Positions 1 to 6,947 of a stretch of DNA of 22,125 nt are shown in pieces. The stretch comes from an uncultured Lachnospiraceae bacterium (GTDB taxonomy: Bacteria; Bacillota; Clostridia; Lachnospirales; Lachnospiraceae). Numbering within the stretch: position 1 is the stretch's first letter; every line of letters starts with the position of its first letter. The position numbers were made by a program, and so were the translations under genes. The stretch lies in the NCBI GenBank assembly GCA_910589635.1, contig CAJUTD010000006.1:1-22125 (forward strand), in the 5' to 3' direction. The notes beneath the pieces are model-generated. The model worked only from the letters and a program-made list of their open reading frames with translations, was not told the DNA's origin and made no database searches.

Positions 1-53
1 CCACTGTTCAGTTGTCAAGGTCGTGTGCTGTTTGTTTCCGTGACAGCTTGTAT

Positions 54-82
54 ATCCTATCATAGCTATCCGAATCTGTCAA
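54..82 (-). promoter_or_regulatory. Strong promoter reading out of the left edge, probably of an rRNA operon
   Basis: On the minus strand a perfect -35 TTGACA (77-82) and a -10 TAGGAT (54-59) are separated by exactly 17 nt. An A/T-rich tract at 83-125, suitable as an UP element, lies upstream. The transcript would run through positions 1-47, whose minus strand holds CTTGACAACTGAACAGTG. Sequences of this type occur in the leaders of rRNA genes in Clostridia and Bacilli. The rRNA itself is outside the window, so naming this an rRNA promoter is inference. The promoter hexamers are seen directly. Confidence 0.6.
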
Positions 83-129
83 GCACTTTTTTCAAAAAAA
101 TAACAATTCTATATTTTGAAAATTAGGAA

Positions 130-217
130 CGGAGAAAGAGGGATTCGAACCCTCGCGCCGGTCACCCGACCTATACCCTTAGCAGGGGCACCTCTTCGGC
201 CTCTTGAGTATTTCTCC
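130..217 (-). tRNA. tRNA-Ser (anticodon GCU)
   Basis: Read on the minus strand, the acceptor arm GGAGAAA (217-211) pairs with TTTCTCC (137-131), followed by discriminator G at 130. The anticodon stem-loop reads CCCTGCTAAGGG, giving anticodon GCT. The T arm carries GAGGGTTCGAATCCCTC. A long variable arm lies between the anticodon and T arms, as expected for a class II tRNA-Ser. CCA is not encoded (TTC follows the discriminator), so it would be added after transcription. The tRNA reads AGY serine codons. Confidence 0.97.
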
Positions 218-266
218 GAACTGACATTTTCTTATAAAATTGTCATTGCGCCACAGCGCATATGTT

Positions 267-295
267 ATATTACTAAAAAAGAGACTTTTTGTCAA
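267..295 (-). promoter_or_regulatory. Promoter of the tRNA-Ser gene
   Basis: The minus strand shows a perfect -35 TTGACA (290-295), a 17-nt spacer and a -10 TAATAT (267-272). This places the predicted start near 260, about 43 nt before the tRNA. A small hairpin, TGCGC-CACA-GCGCA (247-260), would sit at the very 5' end of the precursor. The rest of 296-574 is A/T-rich with no gene that can be supported. Confidence 0.7.
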
Positions 296-513
296 TACCC
301 TTTTTCTAACTTTTTTAATTTTTGCTAAAAATTAACGACTGTTCCCTTAGATACAATCCGCAAAGCCGCTCTGTAACGAGAAAACTGCACTTTTATCCTC
401 TAAAGCTTTATCGCAAAACATCCGATATATTTTAATAATAAGATTGAAGTGCGTAAGCATTTTAACCAGAACCGATAACAAACATTAATATTTATCGAAG
501 CAATTACATTTAA

Positions 514-529
514 GGTAAACGGATTTACC
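514..529. repeat. Short inverted repeat upstream of the 575 gene
   Basis: GGTAAA (514-519) and TTTACC (524-529) are perfect 6-bp arms around a 4-bp centre, about 30 bp before the ribosome binding site of the 575 gene. This could be an operator or a small leader hairpin. No convincing -35/-10 pair was found beside it, so its role is open. Confidence 0.25.
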
Positions 530-574
530 GAAAGGGCAGAGATAAGAAAAGCCTACATCAAGGAGGATGAGAGC

Positions 575-1426
575 ATGAGTATGTTGATTGGTGGCAGAAG
601 TTCTGCCAATAAGGTAACAAGAATCAAAGATTTAAATGGCAACACAGTTGCCACGATCAGCGTTTCTTCTTCTAAAAAAGGAAAGAAAAAACGTCTACAG
701 TACAGTTTTAAATCCATTTCAACTCAAATTATGATGGCTAAAACGCCAAATATCGCTAAGATGGTAGCCACCAAGGCGCGCGGAAAGGTCGCTATGCTTC
801 AAAGAAATCTTGACAATGACGATTATGACGAGACAGAGCTGCGCCACGCTATTACCCACGCTAAGAAAATGCTGCGGATTGCTAAGAAGAAAATGCGGCA
901 CTTAGAAGAAGAGACTGAGGCAAAACAGAAAAGCGGAGCCCAGATACAAGATGAAGACAACGGTATTCCAGATCTGCCTGATGAGGAAGAAAAGGAACAA
1001 GAACAAAAAGAAATGGAATTAGACCAGGCTATGCAGGAATATCAGGATATCGTAAGTGAGTTCATGACCAAAGCCATGAATGAAATGATGAACCAGATGA
1101 TGAACGAAATGATGGAAGACACCCAACTGGAAGAATTGGCCGACGCATTTATGGGTGATGTTTCGCAAGTGGAGGATCTGGAACCCGAAGATTTGGAAAA
1201 GATTAAGAAAAAACATCGTTCTGATGAACTGAGAGAAATCATGGAAGCCGACATGAAATATCTAAAGGCCATGATTAACAAGTTGGAACGGGAACGACAG
1301 GAATTGTCTACCCAGAATTTTTCCGCTCCCTCCGTCACGCTTGAAATTTCCGGCGTACAAATGCCGGTACAGACGATGGAAGCGCCTGTCACACCAGAAG
1401 GTGAAGTAATTGATGTTTCTTTATAA
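575..1426 (+). CDS. Unrecognised acidic coiled-coil protein with methionine-rich helix (283 aa)
   Basis: The start is ATG 575, chosen because AAGGAGG (560-566) lies 8 nt upstream. A second ATG two codons later lacks this spacing. The product has no signal peptide or membrane segment and is probably cytoplasmic. The N-terminal ~45 residues are beta-like with a Lys-rich turn (SSSKKGKKKRLQYSF). A basic helical region follows, around residues 60-110. An acidic Glu/Gln-rich linker spans about 115-150. Next is a helix rich in methionine (MNEMMNQMMNEMMED, about 167-181), a further charged helix, and a Pro/Val-rich tail. The charge pattern and heptad-like spacing suggest coiled-coil or scaffold behaviour. 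I do not recognise a named family. It is the only clear plus-strand gene and converges on the fumarase genes, so it is likely monocistronic. Confidence 0.85.
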   Translation: MSMLIGGRSSANKVTRIKDLNGNTVATISVSSSKKGKKKRLQYSFKSISTQIMMAKTPNIAKMVATKARGKVAMLQRNLDNDDYDETELRHAITHAKKMLRIAKKKMRHLEEETEAKQKSGAQIQDEDNGIPDLPDEEEKEQEQKEMELDQAMQEYQDIVSEFMTKAMNEMMNQMMNEMMEDTQLEELADAFMGDVSQVEDLEPEDLEKIKKKHRSDELREIMEADMKYLKAMINKLERERQELSTQNFSAPSVTLEISGVQMPVQTMEAPVTPEGEVIDVSL

Positions 1427-1513
1427 TCATGTTTATAGCGCCTAATGGATTTTTACAGTTCCATACATAGGGTCCTAATACCTTGGATGGAAGAATTACC
1501 TTGTACTTTTATT

Positions 1514-1637
1514 AGCTGTTACAAAATGTTAAGTTTCTCCCTCAACATATAGATGCAACAAAGAAACTAGTACAACATACATTAAGTTTCTTTACGTTAT
1601 ACTATATATGATAGAACTCTCTCATTTTGTAACAGCT
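1514..1637. repeat. 124-bp nested inverted-repeat element between convergent genes
   Basis: The outer arms AGCTGTTACAAAATG (1514-1528) and CATTTTGTAACAGCT (1623-1637) are perfect 15-bp inverted repeats. Nested inside are perfect 9-bp arms AAAGAAACT (1560-1568) and AGTTTCTTT (1585-1593). The motif TTAAGTTTCT also occurs twice directly (1529-1538 and 1582-1591, the second preceded by A). No clear target-site duplication is visible. It could be a MITE-like insertion or a structured bidirectional terminator, since genes converge from both sides. The remaining intergenic sequence (1427-1513 and 1638-1668) shows nothing else. Confidence 0.6.
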
Positions 1638-1668
1638 CTCTTTATAGGCAAATCTTCACATGCGTATT

Positions 1669-2217
1669 TTACCTGACGTATTCTTTGGCTGCTGTTTTAT
1701 AGAGGTCATTCCCCTCTCTGTCAACCACCACGATTACAGGAAAATCTTCCACTTCCAATTTTAATACAGCTTCTGCACCCAAATCCCCATAACATACAAG
1801 CTCTGATTTCTTAATGCATTTAGACAACAATGCCCCCGCGCCGCCCACTGCTGCAAAATAAACAGCCTGATTGCGGACAATTGCGTCAATGACTTCCTTC
1901 GCCCGTTTCCCTTTGCCAATCATTGCTTTCTGTCCCAAATCCAGAAGCCAGGGCGCATATTTATCCATACGGCTTGCCGTGGTGGGACCTGCGGAACCAA
2001 TGGGACGCCCTGCTCTTGCCGGGGAGGGCCCCATGTAATAAATGACTGCATCCTTTATGGGAATCGGCAATTCCTCTCCTCTATCTAAAACTTCCATAAA
2101 ACGTTTATGCGCCGCATCTCTGGCAACATAGACGGTTCCTGATATATATACATAATCACCCGCATGAAAATTTCTGGTAACTTCAGCCGTTATTGGCGTT
2201 GAGATATGCCTGTCCAT
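1669..2217 (-). CDS. Class I fumarate hydratase, beta subunit
   Basis: This is the C-terminal half of an iron-sulfur class I fumarase, the FumA/TtdB beta domain. Together with the alpha subunit it interconverts fumarate and L-malate in the cytoplasm. The characteristic segments are present: GDYVYISGTVYVARD near the N-terminus, YYMGPSP, then the signature GSAGPTTASRMD, and AAVGGAGALL before a C-terminal EDFPVIVVVD strand. The length of 182 aa is typical. The start at ATG 2217 is preferred because GGAGG lies 8 nt upstream; an in-frame GTG at 2232 lies further up but overlaps that ribosome binding site. It sits 21 nt after the alpha-subunit stop, so the two are co-transcribed. L-tartrate dehydratase beta subunit is the main alternative within the same family. 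Confidence 0.93.
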   Translation of the reverse strand: MDRHISTPITAEVTRNFHAGDYVYISGTVYVARDAAHKRFMEVLDRGEELPIPIKDAVIYYMGPSPARAGRPIGSAGPTTASRMDKYAPWLLDLGQKAMIGKGKRAKEVIDAIVRNQAVYFAAVGGAGALLSKCIKKSELVCYGDLGAEAVLKLEVEDFPVIVVVDREGNDLYKTAAKEYVR

Positions 2218-2238
2218 ACGATTTGCCTCCACTTTCCT

Positions 2239-3084
2239 CTATATTTCCCGCGTCACATGCCTGTTTACATGGCAGCAGATATTGACAGCAACCGGAAGCC
2301 CTGCAATATGAGTAGGATATGTATTGATATTGACAGCAAGCGCAGTAGTCGTCCCGCCAAGTCCACCGGGTCCAATGCCAAGCTGATTTATGGTTTGCAG
2401 CATTTCTTCTTCCAATTCCCTCACATACGGTATCTTTGAATGTCCGTCCACCGGGCGGAGCAATGCCTGTTTTGCCAGCAGCGCGCATTTCTCAAACGTG
2501 CCACCTATCCCCACGCCCACAACCATCGGCGGGCATGCGTTCGGCCCGGCATCCTCAACAGCAGTCAGAATCGCCTTTTTTACACCTTTTATTCCATCCG
2601 ACGGCTTGAGCATAAAAATCCGGCTCATATTCTCACTGCCAAAGCCTTTCGGAGCCAACGTAAGTTTCACTTTGTTCCCTTCCACAAGCGAATAGTGGAT
2701 GATCGCCGGTGTATTATCATCTGTATTCTCCCTAAGAATGGGATCGCCAACCACAGATTTGCGCAAAAATCCATCAAGATACCCCTGGCAGACGCCCTCA
2801 TTGATTGCATCTTCCAAAAGCCCTCCCTGAAAATGCACTTCCTGTCCTACCTCAACAAAGACCACCGCCATTCCTGTATCTTGACAGATGGGTATCATTT
2901 CAGCGCCTGCAATTACAAGGTTCTCTTCGAGCTGACTGAGTATTTTCTTCCCCAAAGGGGACTGCTCCGCATCCGCCGCTTCTTTCAATGCCTTTCCCAT
3001 GTCGGGGGAAAGGTAATGATTTGCCTCAATGCACATTTCACGGATATTTACTATTATTTCCTCTGTCGAAATAGTACGAATCAT
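2239..3084 (-). CDS. Class I fumarate hydratase, alpha subunit
   Basis: This is the N-terminal, [4Fe-4S]-carrying half of a two-subunit class I fumarase. It contains ICQDTGM with C67, the first predicted cluster ligand. It also has NACPPMVVGVGIGG with C184, the second, and a C-terminal NICCHVNRH in which C270 or C271 would be the third. GIGPGGLGGTTTALAV is the conserved glycine-rich loop. At 281 aa it is the usual length. ATG 3084 is chosen because AAGGAG lies 6 nt upstream; an in-frame ATG at 3108 would add eight residues. The beta subunit follows directly. The diguanylate cyclase gene ends 60 nt upstream on the same strand, so read-through from its promoter is possible. The split arrangement is common in anaerobic Clostridia. 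Confidence 0.94.
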   Translation of the reverse strand: MIRTISTEEIIVNIREMCIEANHYLSPDMGKALKEAADAEQSPLGKKILSQLEENLVIAGAEMIPICQDTGMAVVFVEVGQEVHFQGGLLEDAINEGVCQGYLDGFLRKSVVGDPILRENTDDNTPAIIHYSLVEGNKVKLTLAPKGFGSENMSRIFMLKPSDGIKGVKKAILTAVEDAGPNACPPMVVGVGIGGTFEKCALLAKQALLRPVDGHSKIPYVRELEEEMLQTINQLGIGPGGLGGTTTALAVNINTYPTHIAGLPVAVNICCHVNRHVTREI

Positions 3085-3144
3085 TACATTCTCCTTCTTC
3101 ATTTGCATTTCCCTTATCTGCAGTTCCCTTCGTTTATTTTAACA

Positions 3145-4236
3145 TCAAAATTCCCGGTTCCAGTACACACGATTCCTGCCTGTCTCTTTGGCATGATAGA
3201 GTGCATGGTCCGCCGCCTTGACAGATTTCACAAAATCGCCATTATACTTTACCACGCCTGCTGAAATATGAAACTCGACAGAAGTATCTTTGGCCGCTGC
3301 AATCTTTTTGCGGATTTCCTCTATCTTTTTATACGCATCTTCCGGCGGACAGCCCAGCATTATAATAAGAAATTCCTCGCCGCCAAAACGGATGACCGTT
3401 CCGCTCTCAGGAATTTCCTTCATCAATGTCCTCCCCAGATAATGGAGCACTTCATCCCCAACGTAATGACCGTATGTATCATTAACCATTTTAAAATAGT
3501 CAATATCCAGCATGATTATAGAAATCATTTCTTCTTCGCTGATTATCTGATTGTCCTTGATGAGTTGGTTCATTCTGTGGCGATTATATACGGTAGTCAG
3601 CGGGTCTGTAATCAGTGCATGTTCTAATTTCTTCGACGTCAGATAACGCTCAAACTCCCCCAGGTTAAGAATACAGTGGACAAGCATGATTGCCGCAAAA
3701 CAGGGAACATTAAGCGACAAAATGACATCAAGGTTCTCGTAATGGTTAAATTGATGCGATACTAAAATCTCTGCAAAAAACAGACCATATCCCATGGCTC
3801 CGAAACAAGGCCTTGCACTCAGGCAGCAGATCAAGAAAATAAAATTCATAATCGTAGCGCCTTCACTGAAATGCGTTTTTATCTCAAGATGATAGACAGA
3901 CCAGATAGTTGCAAGCACAATCATGTTAAGAAGCAGATAATTCAAAAATGTTTTCCATTTATAGCTTTTCAGCTTCGGTTCCAGCACAATATAAAGAAAC
4001 ATCGGAATTAAAATAGATGTACGGGGAATCAAGGTCGGTAAAATCGTGTTTCCATTTAATTGATAATCCGACACAAGATAACTGAGCGAAGCGAGGCTCG
4101 CCAAAATAAGGATCAGTTTCACAAAAAACTGATAGTAATCACATTTATACTGGTAAAACTCGCACTTTTCCTGACAATTCATGCCTTTGTATATGTGATA
4201 TATCTCTAAAATATACATAACATTGTAATTTTTCAC
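3145..4236 (-). CDS. Membrane-bound GGDEF diguanylate cyclase
   Basis: The product is predicted to make cyclic di-GMP from two GTP. Residues about 37-195 form a hydrophobic sensor region of roughly five or six membrane helices, and residues about 208-360 form a GGDEF domain. The active-site loop GGEEF is intact (285-289), as is the metal-binding aspartate in MLDIDYFK (D244) and the NDTYGH helix. The inhibitory RxxD site expected five residues before the GG is absent (PESG there), so product feedback at that site is unlikely. A cluster of cysteines (NCQEKCEFYQYKC, about 20-32) precedes the first helix. The start is GTG 4236, supported by AGGGGG 7 nt upstream and a perfect promoter. No EAL domain is present. 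Confidence 0.93.
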   Translation of the reverse strand: MKNYNVMYILEIYHIYKGMNCQEKCEFYQYKCDYYQFFVKLILILASLASLSYLVSDYQLNGNTILPTLIPRTSILIPMFLYIVLEPKLKSYKWKTFLNYLLLNMIVLATIWSVYHLEIKTHFSEGATIMNFIFLICCLSARPCFGAMGYGLFFAEILVSHQFNHYENLDVILSLNVPCFAAIMLVHCILNLGEFERYLTSKKLEHALITDPLTTVYNRHRMNQLIKDNQIISEEEMISIIMLDIDYFKMVNDTYGHYVGDEVLHYLGRTLMKEIPESGTVIRFGGEEFLIIMLGCPPEDAYKKIEEIRKKIAAAKDTSVEFHISAGVVKYNGDFVKSVKAADHALYHAKETGRNRVYWNREF

Positions 4237-4282
4237 GGTTACGCCCCCTTTTTATATCTGAGGTGGTGATAATCCGTTGTTT

Positions 4283-4311
4283 ATTATATAAATGTTTCCG
4301 GTTGCTGTCAA
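4283..4311 (-). promoter_or_regulatory. Perfect-consensus promoter of the diguanylate cyclase gene
   Basis: The minus strand has TTGACA (4306-4311), a 17-nt spacer and TATAAT (4283-4288), an exact sigma-A consensus with ideal spacing. The predicted start near 4276 gives a leader of about 40 nt before GTG 4236. It may also drive the fumarase genes downstream. Confidence 0.85.
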
Positions 4312-4344
4312 GAAAACGATGTTACCTATTTCTTTAAGTCTAAG

Positions 4345-5022
4345 CTACCACTTCAAGGCGGCCCTGCGCGCCAGATACTTAGAAACGTGAAACGTTCTTA
4401 TACTCATATCCTCCGTTTTATCCAGCACATGCTGAAATGTCTGCTCCAACAGACAACGCCTGCAACCACCCTGTCCTGTTCTCGTGCCGTCCGCGCCGTC
4501 ATAATACCAATCTTCAAAAGAATCATACGCATCACGTCCCGCGCTGTTTGTGTTTCCTTCCTGGCAGCCGTTTTCATGCTCAAATGTATAGCGGCTCAAT
4601 ACCGGAACTACGTCCATAGATAGTCTGGTAAGATATTGCAAATCTTCATAGCTTATGTCCTGCCCCATATGCGCCACATTGTACTCGGCAATAAGCACAT
4701 CCGTTCTTCCAAAAGAAAACACCAAATAAAATACAGCAATTACAGCCACACAGTAACGGAACAATCCAAACCTTGGATGCGTTACTGCCACCACTATACC
4801 GGCCATCAGTACCGCCAGCATTGCGAGAAACCACAATACCAGCACCCGCAGAAAGCTCAGGTGATAGGTATGAATATAGAGTATCATCCGAAATGCACTT
4901 GAGGCAATCATTACGTAAGTGCAACCGGAACACAGCAGCAAGAGTAGTTTGAGCGCCTTGTTCTCCTCAAACACCGCTAAACAGGACACAACTAAAATTA
5001 GATTAAAACTGCATACAAACAT
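4345..5022 (-). pseudogene. C-terminal part of a DUF4173/DUF4153-type membrane protein, cut off by an in-frame TGA
   Basis: This open segment continues the same reading frame as the preceding fragment after one TGA at 5067-5065. The 14 codons between that stop and ATG 5022 read YTYAEYARQGFFQL, which matches the conserved stretch I recall between the two halves of this family. The segment has about four hydrophobic helices and then a soluble tail ending in ARRAALKW. ATG 5022 has only a weak AAGG-like sequence upstream, so independent translation is doubtful. The simplest reading is that one substitution (for example GGA to TGA) split a ~565-residue protein. A sequencing error or a strain-specific null allele would look the same. 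The family's function is unknown. Confidence 0.75.
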
Positions 5023-5064
5023 TAACTGAAAAAAACCTTGCCTTGCATATTCCGCATAAGTATA

Positions 5065-6042
5065 TCACTCCGGCAGTAACATGCCGCCAGTAAACAGGAA
5101 CATAACCTGTATGCCGCAAAAAATTACATAGACAACTGCCACCATAGACAGAAATGTGACCGCTATAAGCGGATTTTTCTTAGGCAAACCGCTTGCGTAT
5201 TGCGGCATATTCCTCAAAGCAAGCGCTGAAAAAAAGCTGTATATGCCGAAAAAACCAACAATCATCAGCAGTATCACCAGAAATACATTGGGTGAAAATA
5301 CAATCTGCCTGAATAATTTGTGACACCCTTCACCAATGACTTGAGAAAAAATCTGGTCTGCGCTGCTCAAAAGCTCAATGATGACAATGAGCATTGGCAA
5401 ACCAATCAGCACGCCTATCACAACATATTTAGCCTTCTTATTCTTCCTTTTCTCCCCTCTATGCTTTTTACGGTAGTTTATTAGATGAATGAACGGCGCC
5501 GCAACTTCTGGTATCATATTGAGGTATAAAAACAGCATATTCCCCAGGTATTGTCCAAAGCTCCACGTTCGATCGTCATACATCTGCCGCATCATAAGCA
5601 CGGTAAGCAACAAAAGAATCCCAACTGTATTAAAAAAAATGACAAACACATTCGTTGTGACAAAGACGCTAATCCCTAAAAGTATAGAAATCCCCGCATA
5701 TAACCAGCTAGACCGCTTCCACGCAATGCCTTCTTTTTTGAGAAATAATGCGCATATGGCCAGCATTACTGCCGTAATCAGCGGAAACGTAATGCCAATG
5801 TAATTACGATAAAACGACACGGCAAAACAAATACTGAATACAAACGCCATTCCTAAAAAATAGGGGGCATTTCTGGTCATACTGTTCTCGGGAACACCAC
5901 CCGCTAACGTTTTATTCCCTATTTCTTGATTTTTCAAGCCGTTCTGTTCTATTTCCTGGCTCTTCAAGCCGCTCTGTTCCATTTCCTGATTCTTCAAGCC
6001 ACTCTGTTCCATTTCCTGATTCTCCAAACGATTATTTTCCAT
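5065..6042 (-). CDS. N-terminal part of a DUF4173/DUF4153-type membrane protein, truncated by an in-frame TGA
   Basis: This is a 325-aa integral membrane fragment. A hydrophilic N-terminus of four imperfect 10-residue repeats (NQEMEQSGLK type) leads into about seven hydrophobic segments. It stops at FTGGMLLPE, where relatives normally continue into (T)YAEYARQGFFQL; here a TGA intervenes and the frame stays open beyond it. ATG 6042 is preferred because GAGG lies 9 nt upstream; ATG 6057 is an alternative with a poorly placed ribosome site. The start overlaps the end of the XRE regulator gene by 11 nt, so translational coupling is likely. It is the last member of the DUF2975-XRE operon. The truncated product may be non-functional. 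Confidence 0.8.
   Translation of the reverse strand: MENNRLENQEMEQSGLKNQEMEQSGLKSQEIEQNGLKNQEIGNKTLAGGVPENSMTRNAPYFLGMAFVFSICFAVSFYRNYIGITFPLITAVMLAICALFLKKEGIAWKRSSWLYAGISILLGISVFVTTNVFVIFFNTVGILLLLTVLMMRQMYDDRTWSFGQYLGNMLFLYLNMIPEVAAPFIHLINYRKKHRGEKRKNKKAKYVVIGVLIGLPMLIVIIELLSSADQIFSQVIGEGCHKLFRQIVFSPNVFLVILLMIVGFFGIYSFFSALALRNMPQYASGLPKKNPLIAVTFLSMVAVVYVIFCGIQVMFLFTGGMLLPE
5920..6042 (-). repeat. 30-bp tandem repeats encoding a 10-residue N-terminal repeat
   Basis: Three near-identical 30-bp units (6021-5992, 5991-5962, 5961-5932) encode NQEMEQSGLK, NQEMEQSGLK and SQEIEQNGLK. A degenerate unit precedes them (MENNRLE) and a partial unit follows (NQEI). The period is a multiple of three, so copy-number changes keep the frame. 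The repeats lie just before the first membrane helix of the DUF4173-type protein. Confidence 0.9.
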
Positions 6043-6256
6043 CTTCTTTATCCTCATCTCTCCATTCCAGGATATCTCCGGGCTGACAGTCCAGCGCCCG
6101 GCAAATTTTGTCTAACGTGTCTACTTTTATCGCCTTAGCCTTGCCATTCTTTAAAATTGAGATATTCGCCATTGTAATGCCTACACGCTCCGAGAGCTCT
6201 GTAACGCTCATTTTGCGTTTTGCCAACATTACATCTATATTGATAATAATCGCCAT
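6032..6256 (-). CDS. Small XRE/Cro-type helix-turn-helix regulator, YozG-like (74 aa)
   Basis: Nearly the whole 74-aa product is an HTH_3/Cro-type DNA-binding domain. It has MSVTELSERVGITMANIS (scaffold and turn helices), a recognition-helix region ending LKNGKAKAIKVD, and a closing TLDKICRALDCQPGDILEW, typical of the small YozG-like regulators. ATG 6256 is supported by AGGAGGG 5 nt upstream. It is 11 nt downstream of the DUF2975 gene, a pairing that is recurrent in Firmicutes. It probably binds the large palindrome at 6849-6889 and represses its own operon; that target is inferred from position. Confidence 0.92.
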   Translation of the reverse strand: MAIIINIDVMLAKRKMSVTELSERVGITMANISILKNGKAKAIKVDTLDKICRALDCQPGDILEWRDEDKEDGK

Positions 6257-6267
6257 AAATTCCCTCC

Positions 6268-6747
6268 TTATATCGTCAGCTGGTTTTCCTGCTGAATTTC
6301 CGCGGCCTTGAGCACTAAGTGTGATAAAGACGCGGCTGTCACCGCCACCACAACGCCGGCAAAATCTATAAATAGGGATGCCAACAAAATCGACGGATGG
6401 TTCATGTTCAGAAAAAACATGACGAGATTCACTAGGAAAAAATAAGCGCTGTCTGTCAATGCAAGAATGCAGATGTATTTGAGATAGCGGGCGTTTTCTT
6501 CGGAGAATGAATTGTCCCGCGCAATCTGTGTCGTAATTTTCCAGCCATTGTAAAGCACAAGATAGCAGGGTACCGCGGATATCCATAAGATAACCAGCCA
6601 CGGCATATACCAATAGGCAAACTCAGGGTTTGCATCCGCCAAATCTCTGCCAAGCATGGGCAGCACAAGGCCATATATCACGAATCCGCAGAGCGCAATT
6701 CCGATTATGATGCCTTTTAGCCATTTACTCAAACTTTTCTGTGTCAT
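6268..6747 (-). CDS. DUF2975-family membrane protein
   Basis: This 159-aa integral membrane protein has four hydrophobic helices (about 11-32, 47-67, 89-112 and 120-145). A conserved-looking cytoplasmic loop, NSFSEENARYLKYI, lies between the second and third helices, as in DUF2975 proteins. ATG 6747 has GGAGG 7 nt upstream. It is the first gene of an operon with the XRE regulator and the DUF4173-type gene, behind a consensus promoter. Its function is not established; the fixed pairing with a small XRE protein suggests it modulates that regulator or responds to envelope state, which is inference. Confidence 0.85.
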   Translation of the reverse strand: MTQKSLSKWLKGIIIGIALCGFVIYGLVLPMLGRDLADANPEFAYWYMPWLVILWISAVPCYLVLYNGWKITTQIARDNSFSEENARYLKYICILALTDSAYFFLVNLVMFFLNMNHPSILLASLFIDFAGVVVAVTAASLSHLVLKAAEIQQENQLTI

Positions 6748-6824
6748 AGTAATACCTCCATTCCATATGCGGACATAGCAACAATCATTGCAGCCCGAAA
6801 ACTACATGCGTTTTCTATTTTTGT

Positions 6825-6853
6825 ATTATATTCCCCAAAACACAAAAAGTCAA
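6825..6853 (-). promoter_or_regulatory. Promoter of the DUF2975-XRE-DUF4173 operon
   Basis: The minus strand has TTGACT (6848-6853), a 17-nt spacer and a perfect TATAAT (6825-6830). The -35 box overlaps the outer edge of an 18-bp-arm palindrome, which fits a repressor operator. Confidence 0.8.
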
Positions 6854-6889
6854 TATAAATTTATCGAAATACGATAAATTTATATTGAC
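6849..6889. repeat. Perfect 18-bp-arm palindrome abutting the -35 box, probable operator
   Basis: GTCAATATAAATTTATCG (6849-6866) and its exact reverse complement (6872-6889) flank a 5-bp centre, AAATA. The palindrome starts inside the -35 box of the DUF2975-XRE operon. Its length and perfect symmetry fit a dimeric or double-dimer helix-turn-helix binding site, most simply for the XRE protein of the same operon. It also lies after the last gene of the ABC cassette, so a terminator role for that transcript is a weaker alternative, since it lacks a GC-rich stem. Confidence 0.75.
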
Positions 6890-6947
6890 ATATAAGTATA
6901 TTACGAGCTTACCTCAAATATCTAAGGTGTTTTATCCGTTCTCTTGC

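Noticed and set aside
116..328. Plus-strand open frame of 70 codons
   Set aside because: It runs through the tRNA-Ser gene on the opposite strand and has no ribosome binding site.
2440..3264. Long (274-codon) plus-strand open frame
   Set aside because: It lies opposite the fumarase alpha gene, whose conserved motifs are unambiguous; it has no ribosome site and its composition is that of an antisense shadow.
5065..5067. TGA as a sense codon (glycine code or selenocysteine)
   Set aside because: TGA ends other intact genes in the window, relatives have no cysteine here as far as I recall, and no SECIS-like hairpin was evident just downstream.
5920..6042. CRISPR-like regular repeats
   Set aside because: The 30-bp units are directly adjacent without spacers and encode an in-frame peptide repeat.
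6849..6889. Divergent promoter from the TTGACA at 6885-6890 on the plus strand
   Set aside because: No -10 lies at a suitable distance and there is no plus-strand gene downstream; the hexamer is a by-product of the palindrome.
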